Part shown: positions 12,007 through 25,240 of the stretch, in pieces
How the letters are laid out: each line of letters begins with the position of its first letter
Numbering within the stretch: position 1 is the stretch's first letter
NCBI GenBank assembly: GCA_905250075.1
Contig: CAJNOP010000042.1
Span: forward strand, 394,982-458,981
Direction of reading: 5' to 3'
From: Rotaria sp. Silwood1
Taxonomy: Eukaryota > Rotifera > Eurotatoria > Philodinida > Philodinidae
Length of the DNA: 64,000 bases
The notes under the pieces: model-generated
What the model was told of the DNA's origin: nothing
Databases searched by the model: none
What the model saw: the letters and a program-made list of their open reading frames with translations, nothing else
Made by a program: the position numbers and the translations under genes

Positions 12007-13817
12007 CTAAGACAATGATGATGATGATGATGATGAATTAGCTACAATTGTTGCCATATTTATTTGATACATATCTTTAACAAGTTGTTCCATATGTGTT
12101 TTATCTCCAATTGTTTTACGAAAAAAAAGTTCTTCAATTGTTAATGATGATATTGAACGTAAACCAGCAAGTAAATGTATTAATTTACCAAAACGATATG
12201 GTTGTGATGGATATTGTTTATTTATATATGTATTTAATAATATTTGTGCTTGATCTTGTAAATAAGCAATGCTATGTAGATCTTGTAATTGTGGATTTGT
12301 CATTGTTTGACAATTACTAAGAACAGTTTTAAATAAGACAAGACTTTTTAAACAAATAAATTCATTTGAATCAATTTCCATATGTTTAAATTTAATTAAT
12401 AAATCTTGAAAATATTCAATATCTGACTTAAGACTTTCATGTTTACCTTTGAAAGAAAAAAAAAAAAATTTGATCTATTTTATAGAAAAAAGAAATTCTA
12501 CCTGATTTATTGAGAAGATCAGTTATATTTAATGAAAATTGTTGTTCAGCAGCAGTTAAAATAAATAAATCACGCCAACCTTCTTCAAGTAATGAAAGCT
12601 GTAATAATAGAAAAAAAATTTAACAGACAAAATAAAATTTTAAATTTATATACTTGATCATGATTGGATAATGAGACAAATGCTGGAACTGTTTTTGCCC
12701 AATTAATAGCATTAAATAAAATTCTTGCAGCTGATTCATGAGCATCAAATTGATGTTCAATAATTGATGTACGTAAATCTAATGGATATTTTGGTATTGG
12801 ATGTATAAGTGAAGAATTTGTTGATAGATTATTATAATCAATACCATTTGTTGATGATGATGATGATGATGATGATAATGGATGATGAAATGTTGGTGGA
12901 ATTGGATGATGACGATGAGAAAAACTATGTTGTTGATGATATGCACTAATTAAATCACTCGATTCTTTAAGTAATAAAGCCATTTGTCTTCGTATTGTTG
13001 AATTTCGTGGTCCACGTTCATGTTGAACAGCTATTGAATAGAAGAACAAGAAAAAAAATTATAAAGTTATTTTTGCTTTAGGTATGTTTTTTCATTTTAG
13101 TCATTTGAAGAACTAACACACTTTGAAGTGGATAAATATTCGATGAAGTAGTTTTGAATAAGTAAAAGAAAAATTTGTGATAAAGTCTTCTAAAGCAATT
13201 CTGTCTGTCTACAACCAAATTAAAAATAAACAAATACCTTCTTTATTCATTCCAGCTTCTAAACAACGTGTTAAACGACAACTTCGACATTGATTACGAT
13301 GAGTTTTATCAACTGGACAATTTCCTAATCCATGATTTTTACATACATATTGACGATTTCGTCGAATTGAACGTTTAAAAAATCCAGCACATCTTTAAAA
13401 TAAAAACAAGAGAATTATTTTTCTGTCCACAATAGATCAACGAATACACACACACACAACAAGAAACATTGCGGACACATATAAAACGAATAGTAGAACG
13501 GGAAAATAAGGTAGCACATACCCTGATGATAAAATTATTAGTAGAGAAAGAGAAAAAAAATTAAAATTTGAAGGTAAAACAATTTTTTTCTTTTTTTTTT
13601 TTTCGTCTGATTAACTTACCCATCACATGCAAATATTCCATAATGTTTGCCTGATGAATTATCGTGACATACTTTACAAGGAACATCTGTCAAAATTCGA
13701 CCTAAATAAAGAAAATAATAATTACTTAGTTTTTATCGAATATCTTATTTAAAAAAAAAAAAAGAAAATAATCTTTAAATTACTTGATGTTGCATTCATT
13801 TGTCGATGTCCGTTCAT
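12007..13817 (-). CDS. NR2E1: Tailless/TLX-class orphan nuclear receptor (NR2E1-like)
   Basis: Coding exons on the minus strand, 5' to 3': 13817..13784, 13701..13620, 13392..13238, 13030..12654, 12598..12502, 12446..12007. They total 1185 nt and 394 residues (human TLX has 385). The two-zinc-finger DNA-binding domain starts at residue 20 ([20 protein letters not shown]) and has the tailless-class P-box CDGCAGFFK with Asp where most receptors have Glu. It is followed by the class signature [14 protein letters not shown] Ser/His-rich hinge precedes the ligand-binding domain, which keeps [12 protein letters not shown] and the TLX-like tail [30 protein letters not shown]. Role known for the family: a DNA-binding transcriptional repressor in the nucleus, acting in anterior brain, eye and neural progenitor development. 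A short poly-Ser tail ends the protein. The ATG at 13817 follows an acceptor-like CATTTCAG with an open frame upstream, so an earlier coding exon cannot be excluded. Confidence 0.93.
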
Positions 13818-16696
13818 TGATGAAATCAAAATCTGAAATGGATAGGCCACTTTTTATTAAAAGAAAAAAAAAAAAAAAAAGAGAACGACAAAAAGTCGAA
13901 CAACCATTCAGAGAACAGTGCGCATACAAAATCAATTCATTGGGTGGTGTTTGATATGTCTATGTATATATATTTCCTTTCTCTCTCTTTCTCTCTCCCT
14001 CTCTCGTTTTTTTTCTTCTATTACTTCTCTAGTCATCGATTTTGGCTCATGACATTAAAAGAAAAAAGGCAAGTTTATTCTCATTGGTTCGAATGAAAGA
14101 AAAAAAGTCAATACAAAGTGAAAATACAATCCACGCCCGAAAATTTTCTTTTATAATGTCTATGAATGTACCTTTTTCTTCGTCTTCTTCTTCTTAGATT
14201 TTTTTTGTTACTTTTTATATACGTAAAATGCCGAGGCAAAAGTTATATATCGAAAATGGCAGTAAGCAAGGTGATTTCATCCTAAATCAACATTAAAAGA
14301 AATGACGTTTACATGTCAACTTTCAAAGTAACAAAAAAAAAAAAAAAACGAAAAATCTAACAAGAAAAATGAAAAGAAAAAAAAATTGAAAATAAAGATG
14401 AGCACAGCATATACACACTTATATTCATATGTGTGAACAAGACACTTGGGCTATCTAATTGGTCATTGTCTAAAGATGTATCTTCTAATGATATGTCATT
14501 TATTGTATGTGAATAGAAAAGAAGACAATAGGATCGTGAATGTAGTCGACCTCGTCAATCGATAGGTAAATGTCGTCGCCGTTTCGCGTATTCAAGATCC
14601 TTGTGTTAAGCTTCACTACTCATATGATTGTATGATGTAGGTTCCTTTTTCTCTTTCTGTTGAAGATTTTTATAATCTTCAATAGACGTTTGTGCACGCT
14701 CTATTTGCTAAAGAAGAAAATTGCTATTCGACTATATTACTGGTTCCATTCAACCGACGACAACGACCATAAACAAATAAGCGAAAAAGAAGAAGAAGGA
14801 GAAAGAGAGACTACCTGCCTGTCAAAGATTAGTGCCTGTTACTATTTGAATGACAAAGCGAACGAATGTTGATCGTGCTCGGTCAATATTGCACACACAC
14901 ACGCGTGTGCATATATTTGTTAGTATGACTTTATTAGTATCGATATTCATAGCGGAATAATCAAGTCAATATAAAGAGGAACTGGATGGAGGTCTACAGA
15001 ATATATATATGTTTTTTTTTTTGCATTAAGCTGCTTATATGATTGAAGAAGAAGAAGAAGAAGAATGAGAAGAAGAAAAGAAGGAAGACACGTAGATTGA
15101 TCGAGGTCGAAGGCAAAAAGGTATCCTATGTGATATCAAATTGCTTGTTTCAAAATGAAACTTTAGTAGTGATAGACAATGACAAGTCCGACAACAAACA
15201 GGGCGGCACAAATTAAAAGAAGAGAAAAAAAATGATCATCACATACTATTGAAATCGGTACGTGTGAGTTTGAGCCAGTAAGAGATCCGCTCTGATGTCA
15301 TCCCTTCTTCTTCTTCTTCTTCTTCTCTCACTAATCTCCCAACATGATCGAACAAGTTCAACAGTATACTTTTTCGCAAGGTGACAGATTCATGAATACA
15401 GTTACATCACATTTGTGTTGATAATTATGTTCAACTTGTTTTTTAGCAAACAAAAAAATATAAAAAAAAATAAAATTCTTGAGTATTATTTTGTCTGTCA
15501 AATAGAACATATACACACATACACATACATATATATACAATCAAACGTGCGTGTCAATATGAAATTAGTTATTTGTCAATTTATATATATATATATATAT
15601 AGATATATTGAAAGAGATTTTTTTTGTTTCTTTATTAGTATGTCTGTTATTTGCAAATTGCACTTTGAACGAATAGACAGACGAATAAGTCTTTTGAAGC
15701 GGTTGAACGCGTGTATTTAAGAGAAAGTGTTATTTGGTTTTGAAATGATTGATGCCGCTTTGTTGATCACATGGTGACACATTCTCAATTATTAGATCGA
15801 TTAAAATACTGATTCAATCTTTGCTCTTACGTAAACATATAAGAGAGAATACAATTTGATATATAGATGTATGTATGTATATATGTATGTACAAATGAAG
15901 TTCAAAGAAAGTTAAAAATTCAGTAGCTAACGTTGATGATGACCTATCGGGAGGATTTAATTTTTGTCACACACATGAAATTTGACTTTGTTTCAGGTGA
16001 CGAGAAGAGGGATAATCATGGTACATACACGAGCATCATTGTTCAAGTCAACATGTGCATTCGAGAGCATGCACGCCTGTATGAATGTATGTATATTATA
16101 ATCCTTCTTGTTTGTAAGGTGAAAGGAAATAAAGACAATGGTGATTTAACACAGGAGGGTCAAATCGACCATCCGTCTCTTTTTCTTCGCTGTCTCTCTC
16201 TCTCTCGCTCTTTATTCAACTATCCTTGATAAGTGTGTTTAAATGTGCTGATTTATTTCTTTCGCGTTTTTGTGTTTGACAATCAAACATACGCTAAATC
16301 ACCATATCACTTCTCGATTTTGCCGCTTATTCATTATCAACAATGGTGGTATAGTTGGTGTATCTTGCAGGTGACTATCGTTTGATCATTCGTTCAAGAG
16401 AGAGAGACACATACACATACAGAAAGAAACACATTTACATTGACAAATTGTTTCACACCGACTAATTGTCAGTAGGGATAGAGAGAGAGAAAGAGAGACA
16501 AGTGTAACGAACAAACTCTCTTCAATTGATTGAAATCATCACTCTTATTTCTCAAATAAAAATGATCAACAACTTAATACTTCTACACTCACTGTCAATA
16601 TAAGATAAGACTTCGGGAGGGTGCCTTTTTTACACCTTTATTGAGCGACACCATCAGAAAAGAAAAAAAAAGTGAAACAAAAACGGGAGGAGGATG
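13818..16696. other. Long gene-free region between divergent NR2E1-like and RSPH4/6 genes
   Basis: 2.9 kb without a supportable gene. It holds repeated GA/CT tracts (13980-14005, 16192-16212, 16397-16410, 16480-16500), GAA/CTT microsatellites (15042-15066, 15307-15327), TA runs (15583-15605) and a CA/GT palindromic patch near 14890-14912. It is by far the longest spacer in the gene-dense part and sits upstream of a developmental regulator, so it plausibly holds its enhancers. No specific binding site can be proven by eye. Confidence 0.5.
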
Positions 16697-16709
16697 GTTG
16701 GCAAGCAAC
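16697..16709 (+). promoter_or_regulatory. X-box (RFX) site upstream of the radial spoke gene
   Basis: GTTGGC-A-AGCAAC is an inverted repeat that matches the RFX X-box with one mismatch in the first half and a perfect second half. It ends 82 bp before the RSPH4/6 start codon, the usual distance for ciliary-gene X-boxes in animals. Confidence 0.6.
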
Positions 16710-16790
16710 ATACATGAAACCATAGATGCAAAAGACAGTTATACAAAGAAATAAAAAAAACGCAAACACTTCTGACATATTACTCTAACA

Positions 16791-18879
16791 ATGAGTACTA
16801 CAATTAATTCATATTATGGAGGTTTGATTTATATGATAGTTTATTTGAAAAAAAGAATATTTAAACTTTATCTATATAGATCAACAACAACCATTAGGAT
16901 CTCCAGATGGTGGTGATTTAGAAAAACATTATATTGATGCTAAAGCTTACATTTTATCAGCAACAACCAAAGATGGTACCAACTTGTAAATATATATTTT
17001 TTTGATTATTGGATATTAGATCATTTGAGTCTTTTGTTGTTTGTTTTTTGTTTTAGATATGATCATTTAGCACATTGTATAACTCGATTATTAATTGATC
17101 AACCTCGTAAAGAAAAAATAAAATTTCTATTTCTAAATAATGATTTTTCTTTTTTTTTTTCTTTTGTATTTTTAAAGGAGATGGTACTGATTTAGTAGAA
17201 GATATTAGTAAAAATATAAAAAGTGAAGCAACTCCACCTCAACATGATACATTACGAGATCGACCAGCACAAGATTCTGAACATATTTTAGCTGAAGAAC
17301 AAAAACCACTTTTTGATGTAATTATTTTTGTTTGTATTTTATTTAATTTATTTATACTTAAATTAGAAAGCTGATCATACTGAAGAACTTGATGATGAAG
17401 CATTACAATCACCATTACCACATATTCTTGAACAAGCATATTATTTTGAACAAGCTGGTATTGGTCTTGGTAAAGATGAATCATATCGGTAAATGAAAAA
17501 AAAAATATAAAAAAATATTCTTTTTTTTTTTTTGGTAAACAGAATTTGGCTCTCACTTAAACAACTTGTTGATAAAGGTCAATTTGAAAAATTACGTTTT
17601 TGGGGTAAAATATTTGGTACACAAAAAAATTATTATATAGCTGAAGTTGAACACAATGTTGAAGATGATACAGATGACAATGAAATAAGTGAAGAAGCTC
17701 ATATAAATGATGATAATAAAGAGGGCGACGGTGAAGAAATTGAAGGTGAAGAAGATCCATTACCAAAATCAACATATAAACCACCATCTGCAGTCCCTAA
17801 AGAAGAACGTGGTACAGGCGTTAATAAATTTACGTATTATGTTTGCAATCATCGTATGTTATCTTGAATATAAATAAAATAAATTAATATTTCTGTTTCT
17901 TTTTTCTAGCTGGAACATCATGGGTTAAATTACCTATTGTAACACCAGCACAAATATCACAAGCACGTTTAATAAAACATTTTTTTACAGGTGATTTAAA
18001 TAAAGAAATAACATCATATCCAGCATATCCTGGAACAGAAAAAAATTATTTACGTGCACAAATTGCAAGAATAAGTGCAACTACACATGTATCACCAGCT
18101 GGAAAATTTAAATTTTCTGAAGTAAAATGAAAAATTAAGCTTTCTTTTGTTTTTTTTTGAAAAGAAAAAGAATTTTATTTTTAAGGAAGAAGAAGAATCA
18201 GAAGACGAAGGTGCTAGAGAAAATTATCAAGAAAATGAAGATTTTAAAGGTGCAGCATTATCAGAATTACTTGATGAAGAATTAAATGGATGGGTAAGGA
18301 AAAGATTTTCCGTATTTTTTTTTCGCATTATTTATTGCGTTTTTTTTCAAGGTTCATCATGTTCAATATATTCTTCCTCAAGGACGAACAAAATGGTGGA
18401 ATCCAGGTGAAAATGCTGATAAAGAAGAAGAAGAAAACGAAGAAGAAGAAGAAATGAAAGCTGAAACAGAAGAAATTGAACCAGAACAAGGACCACCACT
18501 ATTAACACCAATCGGTGCTGATGTCGAAATACAAAATACAAAAGCATGGACAGCTAAAATTTCATCAAATCTTATACCACAATATGCATGTGCTTTTGTT
18601 CGATCAAATCTTTGGCCTGGTGCATATGCATTTGCTCGTGGAACTGTTTGGGAAAATATTTATGTTGGTTTTGGACATAAATATGCTACAACTGATTATG
18701 GACCAGAATTACCACCATTACCAGCTAATGAATATAGTGATGGACCAGAAATTGGTGAAGCTGAAGATCCATCTCCAGAAGAAGAAGCTAAAGCTCGAGC
18801 AGCAGAAGAACAAGCAGTCGATGAAGGTGAAGAAGAAGAACAGGAAGAAGAAGTTGACAATGAAGAAAATGATGATTAA
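16791..18879 (+). CDS. RSPH4A: Radial spoke head protein 4/6 homologue
   Basis: Nine exons: 16791..16821, 16880..16985, 17057..17106, 17178..17317, 17367..17488, 17543..17853, 17910..18121, 18186..18293, 18352..18879. They sum to 1608 nt (535 residues), in frame throughout. Family blocks: [16 protein letters not shown] at the N-terminus; [66 protein letters not shown]; near the C-terminus [26 protein letters not shown]. Acidic Glu-rich segments lie in the middle and at the end. The protein is a structural part of the radial spoke head of motile-cilium axonemes, which signals between the central pair and dynein arms. The symbol marks the RSPH4A/RSPH6A family; I cannot separate the two vertebrate paralogues here. 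It is shorter than the vertebrate proteins (about 716) and close to invertebrate single-copy lengths. A perfect-half X-box lies upstream. Confidence 0.95.
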
Positions 18880-21800
18880 TTTTTATACAATAGTTCTCAA
18901 TTCTTTTTTTTCTTTTTTAAATATGATTAAATATATATATTAAAAAAAAGTTTTTTTTTTATTCAATGCATTCAATTGCTTGACATGAAAGGAAATTTTA
19001 CAACAATGCAATATGAGGCAGAAAGAAAATATATTCTAAGTATATTATCCAAGGATCATCATCAATCATTCAGAATATTACTGATAGAAATTAAAAGATT
19101 TTATTTATAGTTCTGATACCCTCGCATATTTAAAATCTTTCAAAATGAGAAATGAATAGCTGTTTATGTTTCACGCATCGGTAATGGATATTTGGTCGAT
19201 GTATCGAGCTAAAATAGATATATGTTGGACCAACGTTGAGTAGAATATTTAAAAAAAAAAGGTCTCATCAACTTTTATTACATTTTAAACACTACTACAT
19301 CATTTTAACAAATAGAACTAATTGTAGTAGCATCGAAGACTAAGCTATAGAGTTTGATTATTAGTGAATTACTTTGGTTTATTGTCAAGGGTGAAAAACT
19401 GGGCATCCTTTTTAAAGAAAATCTAAAATAAGTCCCTGAATCTTTTGTCTTAATGATAGACACAAATGATGAGTGTTTTGTTCAAAGCGAAAAAATCTTC
19501 ATGAATGTGACCTTTTTGCAATAACTCTTATGAAATAAGTCCTTGTATCTGAAGGTCAAAAATGGGTAAATATGTTACACCTTTGGATAGGCTAATGTTA
19601 TTTTTCTATTCAAATATTCAAAATTGATGTACGAATGTTATTCAAGTTAAAATACTCTTCTCATTTGATTAGATAATAGCATCGATGAAAAAAGTAAAAG
19701 ATATTGTCCACATACAAGATTTTTTGGTGATGTCATGGTGATGATTACAACCATCATGACTGTAACCGTGAATAACGAAAATTGTGTTGATTGTATTAGT
19801 ATGAACTACTACAAAGCGACTACCCGTGTTAAAGGTTTGCACAAGAACACCGACTCATGACATTAAAGTTCTTTACTTGACGTATAAAATGATTCGTGTC
19901 TCCCGCAAAAACTGGAAGATGAAATTACAAACTCATGATTCTGGATGATAGATCATTTGAATGTCAACAGATCCGCTTCTATGAGTTCCGTTCAGTGCGT
20001 ATACTTACTGCTGGTCATACTCTACTTGAAACATTAATGGTTAGAGTATCTGATGTAAATACAACAAGATTTTATAAAATAAAAATTATGGTAAATAAAC
20101 AAAGTGCTATCAAGGATGAATGTCTGTAAAGTGGAATGATAAGGGACGTAGAAAAGTTCGAATGTAAAGTTAAAATATTCATGAAAAGTCATGTGAGTTT
20201 CACAAAATTAAAAAATAGTTGTCTTATAGTAACATTAAAAGTCTGTAATGGTTGATCGCGGTCACAAAATGTAGTCACGCCGGTTTGTAGATACATAATC
20301 AATAGTTGAAGTTATGCGTACACACTGGTTGTTCAAGACGCATGAACCCGCTAGTTCATATATAAAAAAAAATATCATGAAAAGAAAAAAATTTACTATT
20401 TATTTCAGCATAGTCCGACTAGTTTTGTGCGTCTCTGAAAAATCATCGACATGCTGCTGAAGATTTTTATCTGCATCATGTTCAATTGGCAATAAACAAA
20501 CGTCGCTCAAATGGATGAACTAATGAACAACTGACATCAATTGGTATAAAGATGTCGATAAAAATTGATTGTGCATAGCGGTTATGTCAGTATATTGTGA
20601 GTGAGAGATGCTGTTCTTAATTTTGATGTATTCGATTTCATAAATGTTATTTATATATTTCAAAAATATTTCAATTTATCTTTAGTTTTCCTCAGAAGAT
20701 ATGAGTCATAACGAACAATATAAAGTACTGATTAGTATTTTCAGTATACAGGGTGTCTGTAAAGCCATCGATCAACAAGAAAATTGTGTATCTCCATTAT
20801 GGATTTATAGGATGATTTGGTTTTTGCTCTGATGGTAGAAAGGATACTTCCAGTTTTTTAATTACAAATATAAAGTTCTTTTTCCAGTTACAAAAAAATG
20901 TGGAAACCTCGGATATAAATCCGAGTGTTATGTGTACTTCAAAAAGTAAAAACACAGAAGCAATTTCTGTTTAAGTATCTTTGCAATAGGTAACTTAGCC
21001 TTCCTGTTTCTTAATGTTTCAAATACCATTTTGTAGCCCGTGAAATTCTCTATCGAATGGTGTATAATAGCTGAGGTTTTGTTTGATTATGAGAGAAAAA
21101 GCTTTTTTTACGAAAACCGGGACAGGTCAATGTTCGCATAGAAAAGCATAGGAAATAATGGTATTTTTGCGATAACTCAGCAATTTCTCGACAAATCATT
21201 CTCATCTTCGAAATCAATCGAGATATTGATGAGACGATTCGGTGTACAAAATTTCATCACAATCGGACTACTCTTTCAAGAGTTATCGTGTAAACGGCCG
21301 GGCATACTGACCAATTCTATGGTGTACTCACTTTTTGAGTACAAAAAAAGATAAATGTAGAACTTTTTCTGGAATTTCATTTCAATATTGTGGACTTCCT
21401 GTCATCCAGACCTACCTTTCTTGCTTTACGAGCATTTCTTTAGGACATCTGGCAAACTTCGAGTGGATTGTTACATTTCTTCAAAACGATTTGTTAGCCT
21501 CTTATCAAAAACTTTGATGAAATGTAACTTGAGTAAACTGATACGCTTTTAAGATTTTTGCAGACACTAGACTTGAGATCACCGTGCCTAGTTTAAGACA
21601 AAACTCATTCAGACATTCTGAGCCATTTTCGAACTCAACCGAAGTGTTCTAAAATGTTCCGATTGCTTTCCACATTTTACAAGCTAATGTGTTGTCATTT
21701 TGACGTCGGATTTACTTCTGAGATTATTATTTTTCAACTAAACTGATTTAGTTCAATATCGAAAATGTTTCGTTTTTCTCCAGCGGATTGCTAGCGTTTT

Positions 21801-22029
21801 ATTGTTTTTCTTTTGCTTGCCAATATCAACAAGATGCGAAAGCGCCCAACATCGGTCTCCTTCAGCAATAATCTTCTGGTCGATCTCTTACGTCATCGAT
21901 CGCGCCCATTCCTCGCGGCTTTGGAAGACTTGTGATTCCGAATTATTCTAGGTCGTGGTCATTAATTAAAACATAATGGTTGCTTTTTTATACTACTTAA
22001 ATAGCCTCCAAGAATAAAAAAACAATACC
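18880..22029. other. Gene-free region up to first assembly gap
   Basis: About 3.1 kb with no supportable gene; the short open frames here have no family features. At 20749-20770 a TA followed by CAGGGTGTCTGTAAAGCC resembles one terminus of a mariner-type element, but I found no matching opposite end before the gap. Confidence 0.5.
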
Positions 22030-22129
22030 NNNNNNNNNNNNNNNNNNNNNNNNNNNNNNNNNNNNNNNNNNNNNNNNNNNNNNNNNNNNNNNNNNNNNNN
22101 NNNNNNNNNNNNNNNNNNNNNNNNNNNNN
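22030..22129. other. Assembly gap, 100 N
   Basis: Exactly 100 unknown bases, the conventional length for a scaffold gap of unknown size. The true distance and orientation across it are not guaranteed. Confidence 0.98.
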
Positions 22130-23227
22130 TTACGTTTGCATAAAGATATCCGATTTTATTGCGCGTTGGATTCTTAATAATAAGTTAATAAGGGGCGGCA
22201 ATAAATTTTTATAATAGACGCCATAAATGTGGTTTTTTATGATATATTATACAGTGATAATTAATACACAAGAGAACAACTATAGAAAGCTGATGAATAA
22301 AATTCGATCTGACCATGTCAGATCTGTTTTAAGTTTAGTCGCAGAATCCGATAAAGCATTATCCGATCCGTTCATTGGAACTTTGCGGATCCGACCAGAA
22401 TTCAATGATAGGATTTCTTGACTTGAATACGCGAGATATAATTCAATTTGACTCCGCGCTATTCTACCGACAACTTTAGAGACCAAGCAAAACCACTTGG
22501 TTGCTTAGTTTTTCGCTCTGTTCCTTTTTCATAGACCATGGAAGACAACTGCGTAACGTCCACCTTCGTTTTATTGAAGCATTTGAGGCTATGTAAGCAC
22601 AACAGCTTCCTTCTGTGCTAAATTGTAGCAGGTATCTTATTATAGTCGTTTTCTTCTCATGGACAACGGCAGGCATACTCCAACGACACAGAGCTCTATG
22701 ACAAGATTAAAATGAACCTCAAATGACTTCAAGGTGGGTATCCTTTACCATTTTTCCTGCTCACTGTCATATAACAGGATTAACATTTTTCATCGTTGAT
22801 GCGCATCAATAATAAATGAAAACTCATCAAAACGAAACACTTCGATGAGTTTAATCGTTTACAACGACAGTAGCTCCATTGTATTTCACCAGTTATCTCA
22901 CTGATATTGGGCATGCAATTTTTTTATATTTACATTTATTTTGACCGTATACTTTGGCTTGTGTCGAACACTACAATAGTAATGGAATAGCATACAGTTT
23001 GTATTGTAACTAAAATAGGTTTTTCTCTAACTCGCATTTGGTTTGATTTTTTATAGTAATGTGAATATATATGTGGAACATTTAGAAAACAAATCGATCC
23101 TTGTTCATCGCATAGTATGCACACAAAAAAACCCTCACAATAAGCAGTGTTGCTGCAGGACTTGTCGGGTCCCCAAATGAGACTCTTCATGAATACCACC
23201 TACGTAAGAAAAAAGTATACTAGTTTT
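22130..23227. other. Gene-free stretch right of the first gap
   Basis: 1.1 kb with overlapping short open frames on both strands near 22227-22676 and 22936-23199. None shows a domain, so I assign no gene. Confidence 0.5.
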
Positions 23228-23530
23228 TAAATGGGTAAAGTGCTTATCGGTAAATCTTGTTAAGTACTTAATAGTTTTTTCCTAAATAAAGAAAAGAGTA
23301 TTGAACACTCTTAATATTAATACAGGAAAATAAATTAAATTTTGTGTGTTTTCACTTTTCTTCGTAGATTTTAGTACTTTTTCACACTTTCAATAGTACT
23401 TAATAATACTTTTAGTCTAAAAGTACTATTAAGTACTTAAAAAATTTCACTTATCAACACTCTTACTGTTTAAAAACTATTAATGAACGTATTTAATAGT
23501 GTTTTTTTCAAACCTTTTTCTTTACATAAG
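23228..23530. mobile_element. Diverged relative of the neighbouring TA-flanked foldback element
   Basis: The stretch matches one arm of the 23867-24361 element in the same block order: ATTAATACAG, AAATAAATTAA, CACTTTTC, TTTTTCACACTTTCAATAGT, AGTACTTAAA, TTCACTTAT. It has many more substitutions and only a partial second arm, so it is an older or rearranged copy of the same family. Confidence 0.6.
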
Positions 23531-23866
23531 CAGTGTTCTATAGATGACCTATATAGGCATTGAAAATTCTATGTAAACTATGCTTTTGAATTCTTGTGTA
23601 CTCCTATATTTTCATGGAGTGACGCTAGATAGCCATCAGAGGAAAAACATCTGTTTGAAGTGAAACATTCAGTATATCATAAAGACCACGAAAACTTCTA
23701 TTAAGGAGAATTTGGAAACGAAACTCTTTGTTTAGATTTTTATCTTGAGATCCCACCATAGGATCAAAACTCAGTACACAAATTATAACTCGAGAAGAAA
23801 ACCCTAATGGCACAGATACTTTAAAGATTTTTATCTACGCTATGAGTCATATTTATGAGCTGATTA

Positions 23867-24361
23867 CCCATGTAAAAAAAAAGTAGGCAAAAACCTACTA
23901 TTAAGTACTTTCAAAAGTAGATTTTAAACAGGAAAAAGTACTTATAAGTGAACCTTTTTAAGTACTTTTCATACTTTTTGACTAAAAAGTACTATTAATT
24001 ACTATTGAAAGTGTGAAAAAATAATAAAACTCACTTAGAAAAGTGAAAAAAAGTAATAAAAGTTAATTTATTTTTCTTTATTAATATTAAAAGTACTAAA
24101 TAGTATGTTTGATTTAAGAAAATACTATTAGGTACTTTTGATATTAATACAGAAAAATAAATTAACTTTTATTACTTTTTTTCACTTTTCTAAGTGAGTT
24201 TTATTATTTTTTCACACTTTCAATAGTAATTAATAGTACTTTTTAGTCAAAAAGTATGAAAAGTACTTAAAAAGGTTCACTTATAAGTACTTTTTCCTGC
24301 TTAAAACCTACTATTGAAAGTACTTAATAGTCACTTTTTTGGGTAAAAATTTTTACATGGG
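23867..24361. mobile_element. Foldback MITE with TA target duplication (Tc1/mariner type)
   Basis: A 495 bp near-perfect palindrome. The left arm starts CCCATGTAAAAA and the right arm ends with its complement. The arms are about 230 bp and pair along almost their whole length around a small centre near 24110-24140. The element is flanked on both sides by TA (23865-23866 and 24362-24363), the duplication made by Tc1/mariner-type transposases. It has no coding capacity and would need a transposase supplied elsewhere. The AAGTACTT motif recurs many times inside. High arm identity suggests recent activity or gene conversion between arms. Confidence 0.85.
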
Positions 24362-24363
24362 TA

Positions 24364-25240
24364 TGAGCCCAAACAGAAATTATTAATTGAATAAGTTTTT
24401 CGTTAGACAGATCACTTTTGAATAACAGACTAGTCTTGTCATATTTCATGAAAACTGTCAACTAAATTGACAGGAAGGGTTTGGATTGAGGAAACCAGTT
24501 GAAGGCAATTATTAATGAAGATATTTTCGGATAAAGATAAGACGTGTCTCACAGATATGATTATAGGGAAGGCTAAACATTTTGCTTGTCTTCTATTCAC
24601 TTGGGAATTATAGTGAATTTTGAATTTTGATGTCAACTAAGTCAGTTTTGTGATCAGGAATCATAATTGATGATTATAGTCGTGGTCGTATGCTGCTATA
24701 CTAGTTAAATTCGATCGAAAAAGTCAAAAGAATTACTTCAGACTTAAATCAGAACTCATATAACGTAGTAAACCTTGTTTGTTACCAAAAGTCATTCTTC
24801 GATTAGTTAAGTGGTGACAATTAAAAATTAATTATTGTTATCGTTTCCGATCAAGACGCTTTGTCTTGTTTTTTTTTAATGAAGTCAGTCACTTCACAAA
24901 CATTGGCTTCAATTAGAATTTACGCAATTATGTCAGACAAGTAATAGAAAAATAATAGCTCCTTTTTTCGACTACCTTGCAATATAGAGTGTCGTCCAGA
25001 GATAGATTCGAGAGCCCAATATATTTTCTACAACTACTACTAGCTGCAGTTCTTGACACAGGGCTGATCTGAGTCAGAGTTCTTCCGCTCAATTACTTGA
25101 GCTCCACGTACATACTGACTAACTACAAACTAACTATGAGAGCACGTGTGTATTGTAACGTAGTTAGTATGCTATTGTACGAGTGATACGAGACAAACAA
25201 CTGTTACAGACTTGTCTAAAGTAATTCCATGATTGATGGT
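24364..25240. other. Gene-free spacer
   Basis: AT-rich sequence with no recognised gene or complete element; short minus-strand open frames here lack features. Confidence 0.5.

Noticed and set aside
12096-12320. Plus-strand open frame over the nuclear receptor
   Set aside because: Shadow of the antisense coding exon of the NR2E1-like gene.
20749-20770. CAGGGTGTCTG terminus of a mariner-type element; a similar CAGGGTGTATC near 52092
   Set aside because: No matching opposite terminus found nearby, so no element can be delimited.
22227-22676. Open frames on both strands after the first gap
   Set aside because: They overlap in opposite orientation and share no features with any family I know.
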